From the NCBI GenBank assembly GCA_030340625.1, contig JAOPHQ010006600.1, positions 50,559-114,558 of the forward strand: a DNA stretch of 64,000 nt, written 5' to 3'. This DNA is from Merluccius polli (Eukaryota > Chordata > Actinopteri > Gadiformes > Merlucciidae). The position numbers and the translations under genes are program-made. Under the pieces are notes generated by a model. The model did not search any database, was not told where the DNA came from, and was given only the letters and a program-made list of their open reading frames with translations. Positions within the stretch are counted from its first letter, which is position 1, and each line of letters begins with the position of its first letter. This document shows, piece after piece, positions 46,691 through 61,778 of this stretch.

Positions 46691-49600
46691 CTGGCCCTTG
46701 CCGTGTTTACCCTCTGCATGTGGAATTCCTGAGCCCCCTCACACTCTCCACTGTCCTGCATTTCTGTGGTCGACTGGTGACAGGGGAGAGTGTGGGAAAA
46801 ACGGAAGCTTCCCGGCCAAAAATGCACCGATGGAAACCAGGAAAAGAAAGAATAAAGCCGGGGCAAAGGAAGAATGACAGGGCGAGAGAGCACATTTCAT
46901 CCAGGGTGGAAGGGGATGATTGTTAGCAGAAAATGCTGGGATAATAGGTTACTTCCTTTTGTTCCCTATTCCTGTTGTCGGGGCAATTCAATACTTCTAG
47001 TTATCATAGCACATCTGAAAGCCATCCCGCACCGAGGCTGAGCCTGCCCTCCGTACCTCATAATGGGATCACTGTGTGCCGGGCGTATTAGTGGGAGACC
47101 GAGGTTATTCAACCCTGCGAAACGTCATCACGTTCGCGAGCCGTTCGAAACCGGCCCGAGCTGCATTTGATACCGACCGACCGACAAACCGGTTTCGCCC
47201 TGGGGTCGACTTATTCATTGAAGATCCATTACAACCCACTGCATCCTACTGATGTCAGCATATTCTGTTTGTGTGCATGTGTGCGTATGTTAAAGAGCAC
47301 AGCGAGGACTGAATGAATGGCAATTAAAAGTAATGAAACATTGCTGAGTTTCCGTTTGTATTGCATCTACTCTGTCTAAATGGCTGAATGATGATTAAAA
47401 AAAAAAGCCATTTCCTCTTTGTATCCATCAGGCTGTCGTCCAAAATGCAGCCTTGTCAGAAAATGCACACTCAGCCCTGCTCCGCGTTTGGACGCAACAG
47501 CATTTGTTTCCAACTCATTACATTAGGGGGGGGTTCACATAGGCTGAAAAAGAAAGAAGAAAAAGAAAAACGACAGAAATTGAGAGAAGCTTCATGACAT
47601 TCGTGACACGCCACTTCATCATGGTGACACTCTTGTTATTGTGCTTTTGGTGCTGAAGCCCCGGCTAGCATGGAATACATATGTAGCTACATCATACTCC
47701 GGGCAGGAGCCTCCACTCTATCAATGCACCACAGCTGCCAAGCCGAGACGCTGCGAGGCCTCAAACTGCTATGACTTCAGTCAGGGGGATTTGAAGGGAG
47801 CAATTTGTAATGCAAATAAGCGAGCGTTTTTGCTTTTTTTCGGGGGGGGTGGGTATTTTGTTTGCAAGGTTTTGGCGAGTATCGCGGCTGTAACTACGGC
47901 AACCCGGGCCTGTCGTGTGGCATTACTAATAGGGTGACAATTACGGCAGCACTATTACTGTCAGCCTCGCCGCTGCCTTCACTCCCTATTAGTCTGCGGC
48001 GGCGTGGTGGCGGTTAGCGTCACGCCATACTGTATACACACGGGAGCTGCTGCCAAAAGCTGTGTTTACGCTTGAACTCTATCCTCATGGTCAATCTGGA
48101 TTACATGACATGTTGGCTACCTGCACTCACATGAAATGGGACAGCAGCAACCCCACCCCCCCAAGTCTGTTTACAAATGTATTACGTCAGCGTCCTATGA
48201 AGACCTGGTTTAGGAAGAACACACTATGAGCATTTAGCGCTCTCTTTCGTGACGAGGCCGTTGATTGGCCGACACTTGTTGACAAAGAAAGTGATGTGAA
48301 AGAACATGAAGAGGTCAGTTGATTTTCTCTGCTACCCTCCTAAATATGAAAGGAGTTGCTTCCTGTGGCGCCGTGCCACACTTCAAGTGGGCCCTGTTGT
48401 ACTCTTGCTGGGGTGATGGTATGAAAGCTCAACTGTGCAGCCTCTTACAAGGAGCCAGTGTGTCCCCTCATTACCTCCTTAATTCCACTTTGGCGGGGAC
48501 GCTGTTACGGGGCGAGAGGGTAATTCCAGCTAAGCTTTATTTATTGTTCTCTCCGCTGAAAAATGCTAAACAGATTTATTGTATAGGGTTACGGTCTTAT
48601 TTTGCTTTTTCCTATATGTCTTATGATTTGCTCAGAGCTTATTTATAATGGCTGGGAGTTTGTTTAGCTGTGATGCGCATCGTGCTATTTCACCAGTGAC
48701 GCTTTTGTGATGTTATTCATGGGCAGAATGAAGTGCCTTGTGAGAAATGGCTGATTTTATCCTAAACCTGGTGGTCTTAAACTGTACTATCCATATACAT
48801 AGGGCTGCTAGACTGATGTGATGAAATCTACCAAGGCCAAAGGATCAGACCAAAAAGTGAATTTCAGTTGTGTGTCAAAAAGGCAGAGCCTTACTTGAAC
48901 TGAAACTGGTTTGTGCTTGAAATAAAGTTGTGTGTGCAACTATTGGCTTCAAACTAACTTGATTGAACCTCTGTTCAATTACTCTGTGTGCAGTGATGTG
49001 CATCCTTAAACCAAATAGTTTGTATGAGGATGAATAGTTTTTAAAGAGCATGGCAGCTGAAGCAACACACCCTGGTGATTCTGGAAATATTTCAAGAAAA
49101 TGTCAGATTTGCTTCTTATTATTTTGATGATCGACAGCATATGCCCATCGATATGAAACATTCTCATTTGGACTAATCAGCTAATCATCAAAATCATCTT
49201 TAGACTGATCGGCTATCCAAACAGTCATCAGCTGCAACCATGATACACATCCAGCCATGGTGTTTTCTTCCCCCTTCGGGCCTACTGCCCCATACATTCG
49301 TTATCTTCTCAATCATCACGCCAGTGTGAAAGAGTATGTCACCCTGGACAGCTACCAAGCCGCTGGAATGTCTCCCTTCCCCATCACAATAGCGCATGAG
49401 AAGCTCTCGGTAAACACTTAACCTCTCCTCTCTCCGCTGAATGTAAATACAAACCAGCCTCACCCGCCTCCATGGACCAGAAACCTAGCAAGCCTTTAAA
49501 TCTTCAAATGCCAGACAGGTGCATATAGAAACTAGGGGGATGTCTCCCTTAAGGTGTCCACAATTCACAGAGGTTTCTTACCATTTGAATGCATACAATA

Positions 49601-49793
49601 ATACATATGCTTAAACAGGCAATTGCAGAAATGAATCTGTTGTGATCCAATGCTTTCAAAGTCGATGTCTGGAACGCTCAGTGCACTGCTCTGGGTGGTC
49701 CCTGCATGTCTTCTGAAGCGGCTTGTCTCCATTCTTACTCACGCTGTCACACTTAATCTACCTCTCACTCTTATCACATGTGCAATCAAACAG
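45661..49793 (+). other. TTLL5: TTLL5 intron 30
   Basis: 4.1 kb with a GT repeat (46626-46687). Otherwise unique-looking sequence; no gene recognised. Confidence 0.65.
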
Positions 49794-49879
49794 GCAGACG
49801 CCCTCAGAAAGTCCCGCCAACGGAACAACTGCGTCCAATGGCCGGCACGCAGTCTACGAGGCCGTCTGCAAGAGAACGG
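49794..49879 (+). CDS. TTLL5: TTLL5 coding exon 31
   Basis: Acceptor AAACAG. Encodes QTPSESPANGTTASNGRHAV and YEAVCKRT. It fits the phase of exon 30; only loose similarity to the mammalian SKGSSAEGQLNG region. Donor GTGGGTC. Confidence 0.7.
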
Positions 49880-50636
49880 GTGGGTCACTCTTTATACACA
49901 CACACACACACACACAGAAAATACAGTTCTGCACGTGCCCGGTGGCGTGCGGTAGGCAATGGTCCTCAGCAGATGGTGGGCTGTGCCCTCTCCACGTCCG
50001 TGTCAGCGATCACAGTCGCGCATAGCAACCATTCCTCCATCAAGGACTGATAAACACTGTTGGGTATTTTTAACTTGGCCCCGCTGGCCAGACCGCACAC
50101 AGGATGACTTTAAGTTTAGCATTTCAAGGACCTTCTCATTCGGGGCACCTTTCCTAGCCTGGTCTCGCCTTAAAAGGTTGCTGCCTCATCGCTGCAACAA
50201 ACACAGACCAACCTACATGAAAATGCCATTTGACACATCTAAACTATAACCCAAGGCTTACTTAAGGCAGGTCAGATTCTCTTGTAAGCACCATAGCTCT
50301 CTTCCCTAGAGCTGAGGACGTGTGAAGTTGAATTAGCAATGAAAGTACTGGCGTTAACACGTCATAAACTTTGCCGCAAGTTGCAATCTTGTATTTGTTT
50401 TCCATCCAGTCTCCATGTGTTCAGGTCTAGAGGTCATATTGCAGCGAGGGGATGAGGTGGCATTACTCCGATGCCAGCTGTAATGAGATCCAGTGAGAGG
50501 AATACTATTATTGGTGTTTCCCATCTGTTGACCATCCTCCCCTCAGCAGTAATTGCTGCCCAGCTACCCAACTCACGATCAGCCTTGCACCTGAAAACAC
50601 ATGCAGACACGCTGAAAATAGCCTACTCCTATGCAG

Positions 50637-50757
<121 letters not shown>

Positions 50758-52351
50758 TGTGTGTGCGCGCGTGTCTGCACTCTTTGTCGAGTCTTTACAG
50801 ATCTGTAATAGGTTGTTAGGTTGTTAATAACATGATGTACAAACAAGACGCAATGACATGTCATTCAAAGGGTAACCTATTAATTCCAGTTGTGGATAAC
50901 AAGTGGGTAATCAACGGGCACCGACATGTAATTGCCTACATTTAACTGGGATTGTTTTTTTGTGCGTAAAGTTAATTGCATCTTGTTACCAGGATGTTAA
51001 ACATGTTATTAACCACTTTTTGCGAGGTTGGGGAAACTCCAGATTCAGATCCAGTGAAAGCCTGCCACAGGACTGTTCCTCCCTCCAACCACGCCAACGG
51101 GATGTTTCACTCGTTCACTACACTTTGCACACTTTGGGCTAATTAGCGGATCCAGGTGGTGCACTCATAATTCTAGGGACAACCTTTTACAATGTGAACA
51201 TTGATTTTCCACCTCTGCACTTATTACCAACTAATCATCCACAACAACTGTTGCGATTTTATGGCCCACTTAGTACTGATCTGTACAGTCAAGTGCTGCT
51301 GCTGCTGCTTTTCTAGTGTGTCCTCATACCGTCGCCGTTGCACAAGTCTTTTCCATTCTTGGTGCCTCTGCCCAAGAGGGGTTAGGGAAGTGTTGAGTTT
51401 ATTGCAGTAACAATAATATTATGGCTTTTTTTTTTTTTTTTTTTTTTGCTGATGTACAGTGAATGTACATCTGTTTGTCCAATCGGGGGCCTCGTCCAAT
51501 CACATTTCTCATCTTGCACATTTAAATGTGTCAATCACGTTGTTTAGGCTGATGCTAGCGTCCTGTGTTAGGTGTCTGAGGAAAGGTAAGGTCAGTTTGT
51601 TTATCTGACCGGGCTGCAGTAGCAGATTAACCCAGCAGCCGCAGTGAAAGCCACATGAGACTGCACACATCATTTTCCACTGTCCTTCTCGCTCTGTCTT
51701 TTGTTTTTTTAGAGCCTTATTTTCCCCTCAAGTATCAACGTTTGTGTGGGTGTGGGGAGTTAACAGCTCAATCCAATCAGATTCAACCAGCAATCTAGTC
51801 CGTAGTGTAACACTTTTGGCCGCCAATTGTTGCATTTTGGCGTGTCGAGTCACTGGCGCTAAAGGGTGGGGTTGGGGGCTTCGATCTTGACCTCAGAGCA
51901 GGAAACAAAAACAGAAGTAATGGAGTGGAGTGAGCTCTGAGTTTAAGGTCCAGTTTCAGAACTAGTTAACCAAACCAGATCCAGTCAGAGTTAAACGGAG
52001 CCGTCGTGTGGAGATGTGGGGATGGGGTTGTTGTTAAAAGGGCCACAGCCTTTGTGGAGCTGGGGAGTGAGTCAGTGTTTTTCCGCCTGCCCGGTGTACC
52101 TCTGTAGGGAGATGACGGGGCTCCCCTGATCGATTCTGACAGGGAGTTAGAGCCGGTCCTAATGGACGGCATTCTCTATGATCAGCTGTCAACCGACATT
52201 AATCACAGTCTCTCGCTTCTGTCTCTCTCTCTCTCTCGCTCTCTCTCTCGCCCTCTCTCTCGCTTGCTCACGTTCGCGCTCGCTCTCTCTCTCTGTTTCT
52301 CTCTCCCACCCCCTTCCTCTGTTCTCATTCTTTTTTTTTTTTACCTTGAAG

Positions 52352-52386
<35 letters not shown>

Positions 52387-53657
52387 TGCACTTTCTCTCT
52401 GTTCCCAGGTCTCTCGCTTGTATAATACTCCCTACCCTTTACCATCTCTCTCTCTGTCTCTCTCTGTCTCTTTCTCTCTCTCTCTCTCTCTGTATCTCTC
52501 ACCAACTCCCTCTTTCTGTGTGTGTGTGTGTGTGTGTGAGTGTGTGTGTGTGTGTATCTCTCCCCCACTCCCTCTGTGTCTCACTCTCTCTGTGTATCTC
52601 TGTCTCCCACTCCCTCTGTGGCTGTCTCTCTCTCTCTCTTGCTCTCTCCCACTCTCTGTGTATCTCTGTCTCCCACTCCCTCTGTGGCTGTCTCTCTCTC
52701 TCTCTCTTGCTCTCTCGCTCTCTCCCACTCTCTGGCTCTCTCTCTCTCTCTCGCTCTGTGTGTCTCTCTGTCTGTGTCGCTCTCTCACACTTCATCTGTG
52801 ACCTCTGCATGGCCCCACCGTTCATTTGGGATACGGGGCAGGAAGTAGAGTTTGATGAGGACCCATCGATGCTTATGAAAGCAGATTATATCTACTGGCC
52901 ACATGTGTTTTTAAAATCCCCCGCTTGAAGTTTGTGAGCGCTCTGCAGACGGGCCCAAGATTTATGGCCCCGTGTTTAAGAGGGAAATGAATGCAGAGCT
53001 CCTGTCATTTTAATGGATTCCTGATCATGTCAGGGACTTATGGCTTTGACCTTTCCTTTCCAAAATGAGCCATTGTACGGCAATTTTGCCTCGTCAAGAA
53101 GAAAGAAAAGAAAATGGAGGTTGCTGGCTGTCAACCCCTTTCGACTACGTCATGCGCTACAGTGGCCTCGTGATGCTAACCACTTTATAATGTGTCGGTC
53201 CTTTTTCTATGATAAAAAAAACTGTAGGGATACAACCCCTCTGAGACAGAAGGATCATATATTTATTTAATACACCGTAAGAGCAAATGCACTTTAATAC
53301 AGCACACGCTCAGTTGGTACCTGTGGCGCGAAGAGTCACAAGGGTGTATATTGATACACAATGATATATCCAATACACATAATTAACAGCATTAATCACT
53401 TCATGAGGATTACGTTTGGGTATAAAAGAGCATCACTTTTCTATCCGAGATTCCCACTCCTTATTCAGTAGCCCCTTCTAACAGCCAACCTTTTCAGATT
53501 TAGCTCTGATGAGAGGTAAAATAAGAGCAACCCCCCCCCCCCCACCCTCCTGGTTTGGTGCCTTTTGCTGAGCAAGAAGAACGCCCCGCTGGCCGCCGTG
53601 TCATCAGATTGCGCGCCCGTGCGTTGGGCGGCGTTTTCATTTTCCTACTCTGTCAGG

Positions 53658-53720
53658 CCTCCTCCTCCTCCTCCTCCTCCTCCTCCTCCTCCTCCTCCTC
53701 CTCCTCCTCCTCCTCCTCCT
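53658..53720. repeat. (CTC)n trinucleotide repeat
   Basis: About 21 uninterrupted units in TTLL5 intron 31. Confidence 0.95.
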
Positions 53721-54316
53721 CACAGCATAGAGCAGCACCAAAATAAACACAGTCTGCCGAGCTGGGAATGAAAGGGAATACTGTTTGGGAGCACAAACAG
53801 GGCTGCTGCTGCTCCGACTGTACTTGGAATTCCTCTCCTACTGGATGCTTGGCGCTGGGCCAGGGAGTGAGGTGGGGCGGGGGGGGGGGGGGCGGGTGAG
53901 GTGGTGGGGGTGAGGGGGGGGGGAGTGACCAGACTGGAGCTGACCGACCGTCGGCAGATAGGGCCGATCCGGCCGATACTCACCTTGACCGCCGCGGCTG
54001 CGAGAGTGGGCGTCCCTCCCCCCGACAGAAATGAGTTATAATACTATAGTCTTAATAAGCATGCTTCAGTGTTTTATGATGTGAGCTCTTGAATTGATTT
54101 GGATTTGATTATTTTGGTGGGGGGGGGGGGGGGGGGAATATTCTCATGGGCTCTTGTATACTTTACCCCTCCTACCTGGCTACATTCAAAAATCGTAGCA
54201 TGAGTTGTGTTCAGCAGCGCAACCGTCACCATTTGTGGAGAAACCCCCCCCCCCGATCCTGTGTCCCCCTCCCGGGGATGTGAGTCCATAACCTGGCTGT
54301 GTGTTGGCTCTTCCAG

Positions 54317-54369
54317 GTCTCTCCATGTACAGCAAGCTGTTCCGCGACCAGGGACCCCAACACAGATGA
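54317..54369 (+). CDS. TTLL5: TTLL5 last coding exon (putative)
   Basis: After a CTTCCAG acceptor the phase-compatible frame gives LSMYSKLFRDQGPQHR and a TGA stop (54367-54369). It completes a model divisible by three, but I see no similarity to the mammalian C-terminus, so another last exon is possible. Confidence 0.5.
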
Positions 54370-54489
54370 CATCCAGGGGAGGAGACGAGTGCGCGTGCCC
54401 TGCCAATATGCTGGCCTCACAGATGTCTGTGCATGTAGCACCCCCCTCCACCCCACCCCACTCACACACTTACACACACTTACACACAC

Positions 54490-54536
<47 letters not shown>

Positions 54537-56155
54537 TAAACGCAGGTGTCTTCTGCCAAAGGAAACCCACCCACACCAGAGGAGCGTGTGAGTGACATCT
54601 CATGTGGAGCCCTATTATCTTCTCCATGACACCGCCGCAGACGTGTAAGACGATCGCCCCACGTCCCAGGAATGCCTTGCGGCGACGCAGGTCGGGGATT
54701 CTGTTGCGCAGCCCAAGGTCGGGGAAAGGCTTTCCTCCCCCTCCTCACCCTCCTCACCCCCCCCCCCCCCCCCCCCTACACTCACACACACACACACCCA
54801 GGCGCACCATCGCATCATTCCCCCAGACCTTCCAACAGTTGTCCCTGCCTTCATTCTCCCCATGCTACCGGTGCCATGGAGAGGTTTTACTGATGGATGG
54901 CCTGCAGCAGATGGCACATGGGCACTAGGGCACAGGGACAGCAAGGCAATAATTGTGTGCCTATGTGTGAGGCACCGAAGCGTGCCCCTACTGCGCCCCT
55001 GCTGCTGCTGCTGCTGTTGTAGCTTTATAAAGAGTAGCTTGTTTACCGTCGAGCCCTGGAGAGGCGCTGTATGAGACAACTATATTAGAGAGAGGGAACG
55101 CCGTTGTCAAGTCTCGCTAGTTTTCTAGATCTTGCCTCAGAAACCTGCCGTCGCGCTGCCAAGAAGCGGACAGGTTTTCTGTGTCGTGGCGTTGGAACAA
55201 AGTCCAGTGCCCACTCCCTTCTAACCGAGAGGCCAAACCAAACCCTCTGGCCGCATCTCCGATGGATGTGCTAAGGGGTCTGGAGTCGTTTTGTGTGTGC
55301 CGAGGATTTATCTGGGAAAACAAAAAGTTGGAATGAGGTTGCTTGAGGCCTTTTCAAAGAAAATGCTTTGCTGTTGTCACTATTTAACAAAAAAAAAACC
55401 CAACCTTGTTTTCACAGTTGTTTTGTGAATATCTCTGTAGAATGTAAGATTTGGTGTGTATTTATATTTGGATGGACTATGGACCAAGTTTTTTTTGATG
55501 GCCGTCATAAAAATAATTTATATGATTTATGTTGGGCCTTCCTGTAGCTCCTAGCATGTCGTCATCAGATGCCTATCTACAGTCTCAAGGCTAAAAGAGG
55601 CTAATGATTTACTTGTAGTTTTCCTACACTACAATGTTGTGAAAATCCGTTCAATTATGACTGTATAGTAAACATACTCAGGGTTTGTTATTTTGTTATT
55701 TAAAAAGTGTTGTGTTTGATTCATTAACAATACTTGAATATAATGCATAAAATGCGTTTTTTTTTTCTCCAGACTTCAAACGTTTTCCTGCGAAGAAATG
55801 CAGTGAAACGGTTTATTTGTACTTGATTGTAGTTTTGCAGAATTGGTATACTATTTGTATTGTATTGTATTTGGATGTCTGTTGGCATTTTATATTGATA
55901 TGTTATGAAGTATTGACATGTAAATGTTTATATTGTATGTGCATGCCGTGTAACAGCAGTCCTAGAATCCAAATGTGTCGTAGTTATGAGTAATGCTATG
56001 GCCTTGTTTTCAGCTCTTTGGCTGTGGTTTGTTTGAAGTGTCTGGAAAACCCCAGCGCCAAACAGGGGGGGGGGGGGTCCACCATTTAGGACAATACTTG
56101 TAAGAAGCAATACCTGCGTAATTGTTTAGGAAACAATAAAGCAAATGAATCATGT
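54370..56155 (+). other. TTLL5: TTLL5 3' untranslated region (inferred)
   Basis: A CA repeat (54498-54531) and a C-run (54758-54777) lie in the first half. The second half is AT-rich and 3'-UTR-like. Confidence 0.5.
56135..56140 (+). terminator. TTLL5: Candidate TTLL5 poly(A) signal
   Basis: AATAAA followed 20-45 nt later by a G/T-rich stretch (GGGGGTTTGTTCTGTGTT). It is the last plausible signal before the convergent TGFB3 3' end. Confidence 0.55.
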
Positions 56156-56224
56156 GAGCAAGGGGGTTTGTTCTGTGTTACTTTGGGGCGCACAACGCCG
56201 TTAGTCTCGACCGTTTCCTGTCTG

Positions 56225-57164
56225 AAAGCTTAATTACATCTCTTTATTGTCTGTGTTCTTTTCATTGAATACGTTACAGTACAACTCAATCAAAACAAAG
56301 AGTTTCTTAAGACTGTCCATATTTTAATTAAAAAAAAAGTGTTTCCAAGAGTAACAAGAAAAACATTTTGTGATCTCATGAAGTGTCCCAACTACATGAT
56401 GTCGATGTCATCGGAAACGCCAACACTTTGCACGATGGACGTAAACAAAATCATGACAATACTATTTTGAATCAAACACATTTTCCAGCATCTTGTCTTT
56501 TTTTCCCTAAGATAATTAGTTAACTTTTTTTTTTTTTCCAACAGCAATGAATCCTATGTTAACAGTGTAGGGATGATGTGGCGCACACAACGCCATGGTA
56601 ACACAACACCATGGTAACACAACGGGTATAGGGTATATGTCCTTCGTGTCCGGGTCATGCATCGTAGGTTGAGGGATGTGTTTCGCTTTGAGCACACATT
56701 AGTGTTTGATTTACCCCATTTTTTTTTTCTTCTTCTTCTTTTCTTTTTTTTTTTTTTTTTGAACATATCTATCATATATCATACAGAGTTCGCTGTCCAC
56801 GTTTGAGAGTCAGTTTGTCGTCACAACTGCAACTGCTTCAGTCCTTGAGTTTGCAGTGGTCATAGAAAAGAACAATGTTCTGGTCCTCTTTTCATTACTG
56901 TATCTGTGGCTTGGAATGCCCATTTTTGTTACGACACAAAGGTACAAGCGGTTTGGAAAATACAGAACTAGACGGTCGGGGGGGACAAAATAAACTCAAC
57001 TGAACGTCCTCTCTCTCTGTTGTTTGCGATGATTTTCCGAGAGCGTCGTTTGTTGAAGTCGTGCGTCGAAGTAATTCTGCATTCATGCTCGTGCCGCCAG
57101 ACCGCCAGTTGAGCTGTAGGCCACATCTCATTATCTTACAGGGGTTTCCGTGTAGGGGAGAGAG

Positions 57165-57200
<36 letters not shown>

Positions 57201-57437
57201 AGAAAGAGATGGAAACATGAGGTGACACGGGGGCGGTGGGGTGGGGTGGGTGTGAAGGTGGACAGAGGTACTGGTGAAGGGGCAGCATACCACCCTCGTA
57301 CCACCCCGTCCCCCCATCCCTCCTGAGTAGTGCTCCCCCCCCTCCGCCCCACCCCCCCGCCCCCCCACGTGAGGTCGGTGGGTCTCTCTTGGTTGGGGTG
57401 GGGGGGTGGGGGTGGAGAGGCCCTCAGGTCCTCCCGT
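56225..57437 (-). other. TGFB3: TGFB3 3' untranslated region (inferred)
   Basis: Contains a minus-strand A-rich block (56715-56760), a (GA)n tract (57168-57196) and G/C-runs next to the stop codon. No ORF of note. Confidence 0.5.
56243..56248 (-). terminator. TGFB3: Candidate TGFB3 poly(A) signal
   Basis: TTTATT on the plus strand is AATAAA for TGFB3. It would give a 3' UTR of about 1.2 kb, and places the two convergent ends about 100 bp apart. Confidence 0.45.
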
Positions 57438-59551
<2,114 letters not shown>

Positions 59552-59726
59552 GAGAAGCAGTAATTGGTGTCAAGTGCCCGCTTGCGCCTGCGGGATGAGG
59601 ACTGGGCATCGAGCCTGTGGGGGGGGAGCATCATGAGGATGAGGTGGGGGTACACCTGCTCCTTCTGCTGCTTCTTCAGACGGCTCACATCCAGGCGGCT
59701 CTGCTCCTCGTAATCGGGTTCCATAC
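59552..59726 (-). CDS. TGFB3: TGFB3 coding exon 5 (furin site, mature start)
   Basis: Acceptor CTGCAG. Encodes [35 protein letters not shown] and [16 protein letters not shown]. Furin cleavage after RRRKR would start the mature peptide at Ala (codon 59577-59575). RLD stands where human TGFB3 has RGD. Donor GTAAGAA. Confidence 0.97.
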
Positions 59727-59794
59727 CTGCAGGAGGTGTCCCAGTTCAATTATTCCTGATTATTACAATTAATTCATTAATTCATAATTCAGTA

Positions 59795-59970
59795 ATTTAG
59801 CAGATGCTTTTATCCAAAGCGACTTCAAAAAGTGAATTCAGATACATGTCATTAAGGAGCAGGTAGGGGTTAGGTTATCGTGCTCAAGTTAGGCTGAAGG
59901 CATGGGGGATCAAACCCAGACCCTGCATGCTGGGAGTTGCACACACCATTAGTGATGATAGTCCCCCGTT
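59795..59970 (-). mobile_element. SINE, minus orientation
   Basis: Read on the minus strand, the B-box-like GGGTTTGATCCCC and the tail AAGTCGCTTTGGATAAAAGC ATCTGCTAAAT identify a tRNA-derived fish SINE of the same tail family as the one at 29717-30276. Confidence 0.65.
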
Positions 59971-59978
59971 ACATTAAT

Positions 59979-60274
59979 GGGCCCCTATTTTACCACCAGG
60001 TGTGAGTGTGCTCAGCCATTACAAGCTGTTTCAAAATTGTGATGTCACTACCCTCGAGTGACATCACAAGTGTGAGTGTCCACCCAGATGTATGATGACT
60101 AGATCGGTCTACCAGCCTACCCAGTGGACTGTACCTACTGGTAGGCTTATCTATCCATCATACATCTGGGTGGACACTCCCACTTGTGATGTCACTAGAG
60201 GGTAGTCACGTGACAATTTTTGAATGGCATGTAATGGCTGAGCACACTCACACCTGGTGGTAAAATAGGGGCCC
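59979..60274. mobile_element. Fold-back MITE, 296 bp, near-complete palindrome
   Basis: GGGCCCCTATTTTACCACCA at the left recurs inverted at the right, and the match continues inward through TGTGAGTGTGCTCAGCCATT, TGATGTCACTA and GTGTCCACCCAGATGTATGA, almost to the centre. No clear target duplication could be fixed. The class is unknown; the transcript would fold into a long hairpin. Confidence 0.85.
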
Positions 60275-60805
60275 TTTAAATAAGGCAGGATGCCAACAGT
60301 AGGGACAGAAATTACACTGAATGATGTTGACAGTTGACAGCAGGAATTAAAAAGGAAGGACACTTGAGACACTGGACTTCTCTGCTGGCTTCTTGACTTT
60401 TAGTTGAGGAGATCATCGCTAGTGGTGCTAACCCTGGGCCTCACTCTTCCTCCTATTCCTCCATCTTCCTCCATAAAAACCAGAGTTGGACCCTCACCTC
60501 CTCCTTCCTCGACATCTTCCCTCTAGGCTCGTGTGTCTGCTCATCCAATCTGGCCCTGATAGCTAAAGCAGCGAAGATCTCAGGAGAGACGCACGCCGCC
60601 GGTGGATGTGGACGCCCCTCTTTCACATACGCAGCCAAGCGTCTGAGCACCGTGGCAGCACATTCCTCGTGGCCCAGCCAGTCAGGGGAGTATTCCCAAG
60701 ACCAAGGACCTGGGGCCCCAACGCTAAGTGAGATACCAGACCGATTGTATTCTCATGCTCTTTGTCTCTCTCTCTACCTCTCTCTCTTGCGCTCTCTCTC
60801 TACCG

Positions 60806-60854
<49 letters not shown>

Positions 60855-61128
60855 TCTCTCTTCCTCTCTCTCTTCCACTCGTGCTCTCTTTCTCTCTCTA
60901 CCTCTCTCTACCTGCCTTTCTCTCTCTACCTCTCACTCTCAGACCTTCTTCCACTGGACACGCTCGTAGGGTTGAGGTTGATCCAGGATCACGAGGACAG
61001 TAGGACAGCCAATAGGCAGCTGTTTGGGAAATCAACAAGTCTTAGCTGCTGCCATTGATCCACGAGAGCGAGGGACTGATGTTACCTCCGCCGTTTCTGC
61101 TCGACCAACGCATCCGACGGAGTCTCAC

Positions 61129-61236
61129 CTTTGAATTTGACCTCCAGCAGTTCATTGACGTTCTCGTCAATGTCACCGTTGGGACTGAAGGTGTGGCAGG
61201 GGCAGTGAACGCTGATCTCCAAGCCAAGATTGGTCT
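61129..61236 (-). CDS. TGFB3: TGFB3 coding exon 4
   Basis: Acceptor CACCCAG. Encodes [20 protein letters not shown] and [15 protein letters not shown], matching human SNLGLEISIHCPCHTF and following, with the latency-peptide cysteine pair. Donor GTGAGAC. Confidence 0.95.
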
Positions 61237-61408
61237 CTGGGTGGAATACATACCAAAGGAATATGAGTTAGAGGTATTCTCCCCCCCCCCCCCCAGGCAC
61301 TTGTTCTTTATATAGATGAGCTATAAATGGCAGCCGTTGGCACCGGCGTTGATAAGCGCAATAATAAAAAGCTGTTGTGAGGAAAGACTAGAGATCTGTC
61401 CAACTCAC

Positions 61409-61538
61409 GGCGGTACATAAGCCACTCGCGGACCGTCTCGGTAACGTCGAAGGAGATCCACTCAGGCGTGCCCTTGGTCAGAATGTTCTTACCCCCGATG
61501 TAGCGCTGCTTGGCGATGTGGTCGTCCTTCTGCAAGAT
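61409..61538 (-). CDS. TGFB3: TGFB3 coding exon 3
   Basis: Acceptor TTGCAG. Encodes [20 protein letters not shown] and [17 protein letters not shown], matching human latency peptide. Donor GTGAGTT. A GA/TC tract (61545-61566) forms the pyrimidine tract of the acceptor. Confidence 0.95.
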
Positions 61539-61725
61539 CTGCAAGGAGAGAGAGAGAGAGAGAGAGAAAGAGGCCCATAATGTGACCCGTCTGCATATGC
61601 ATTCACTCAATAACTGCAATTTTATGCGTGGACGTGGAAAGCATGCGCGTGGTGGCTATACATATATGTAGACACGTGTCTTAAGTGTGTGTGAAGGCTT
61701 TCTTTCCCTTTCTCCTTTTACTCTG

Positions 61726-61778
<53 letters not shown>

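Larger units (their letters stand above)
59727..61128 (-). other. TGFB3: TGFB3 intron 4 with SINE and fold-back element
   Basis: 1.4 kb holding an antisense SINE, a 296-bp fold-back MITE and a TC-rich block (60760-60940). Confidence 0.75.

Noticed and set aside
61055..61315. Plus-strand ORF over TGFB3 exon 4
   Set aside because: Antisense shadow of exon 4.
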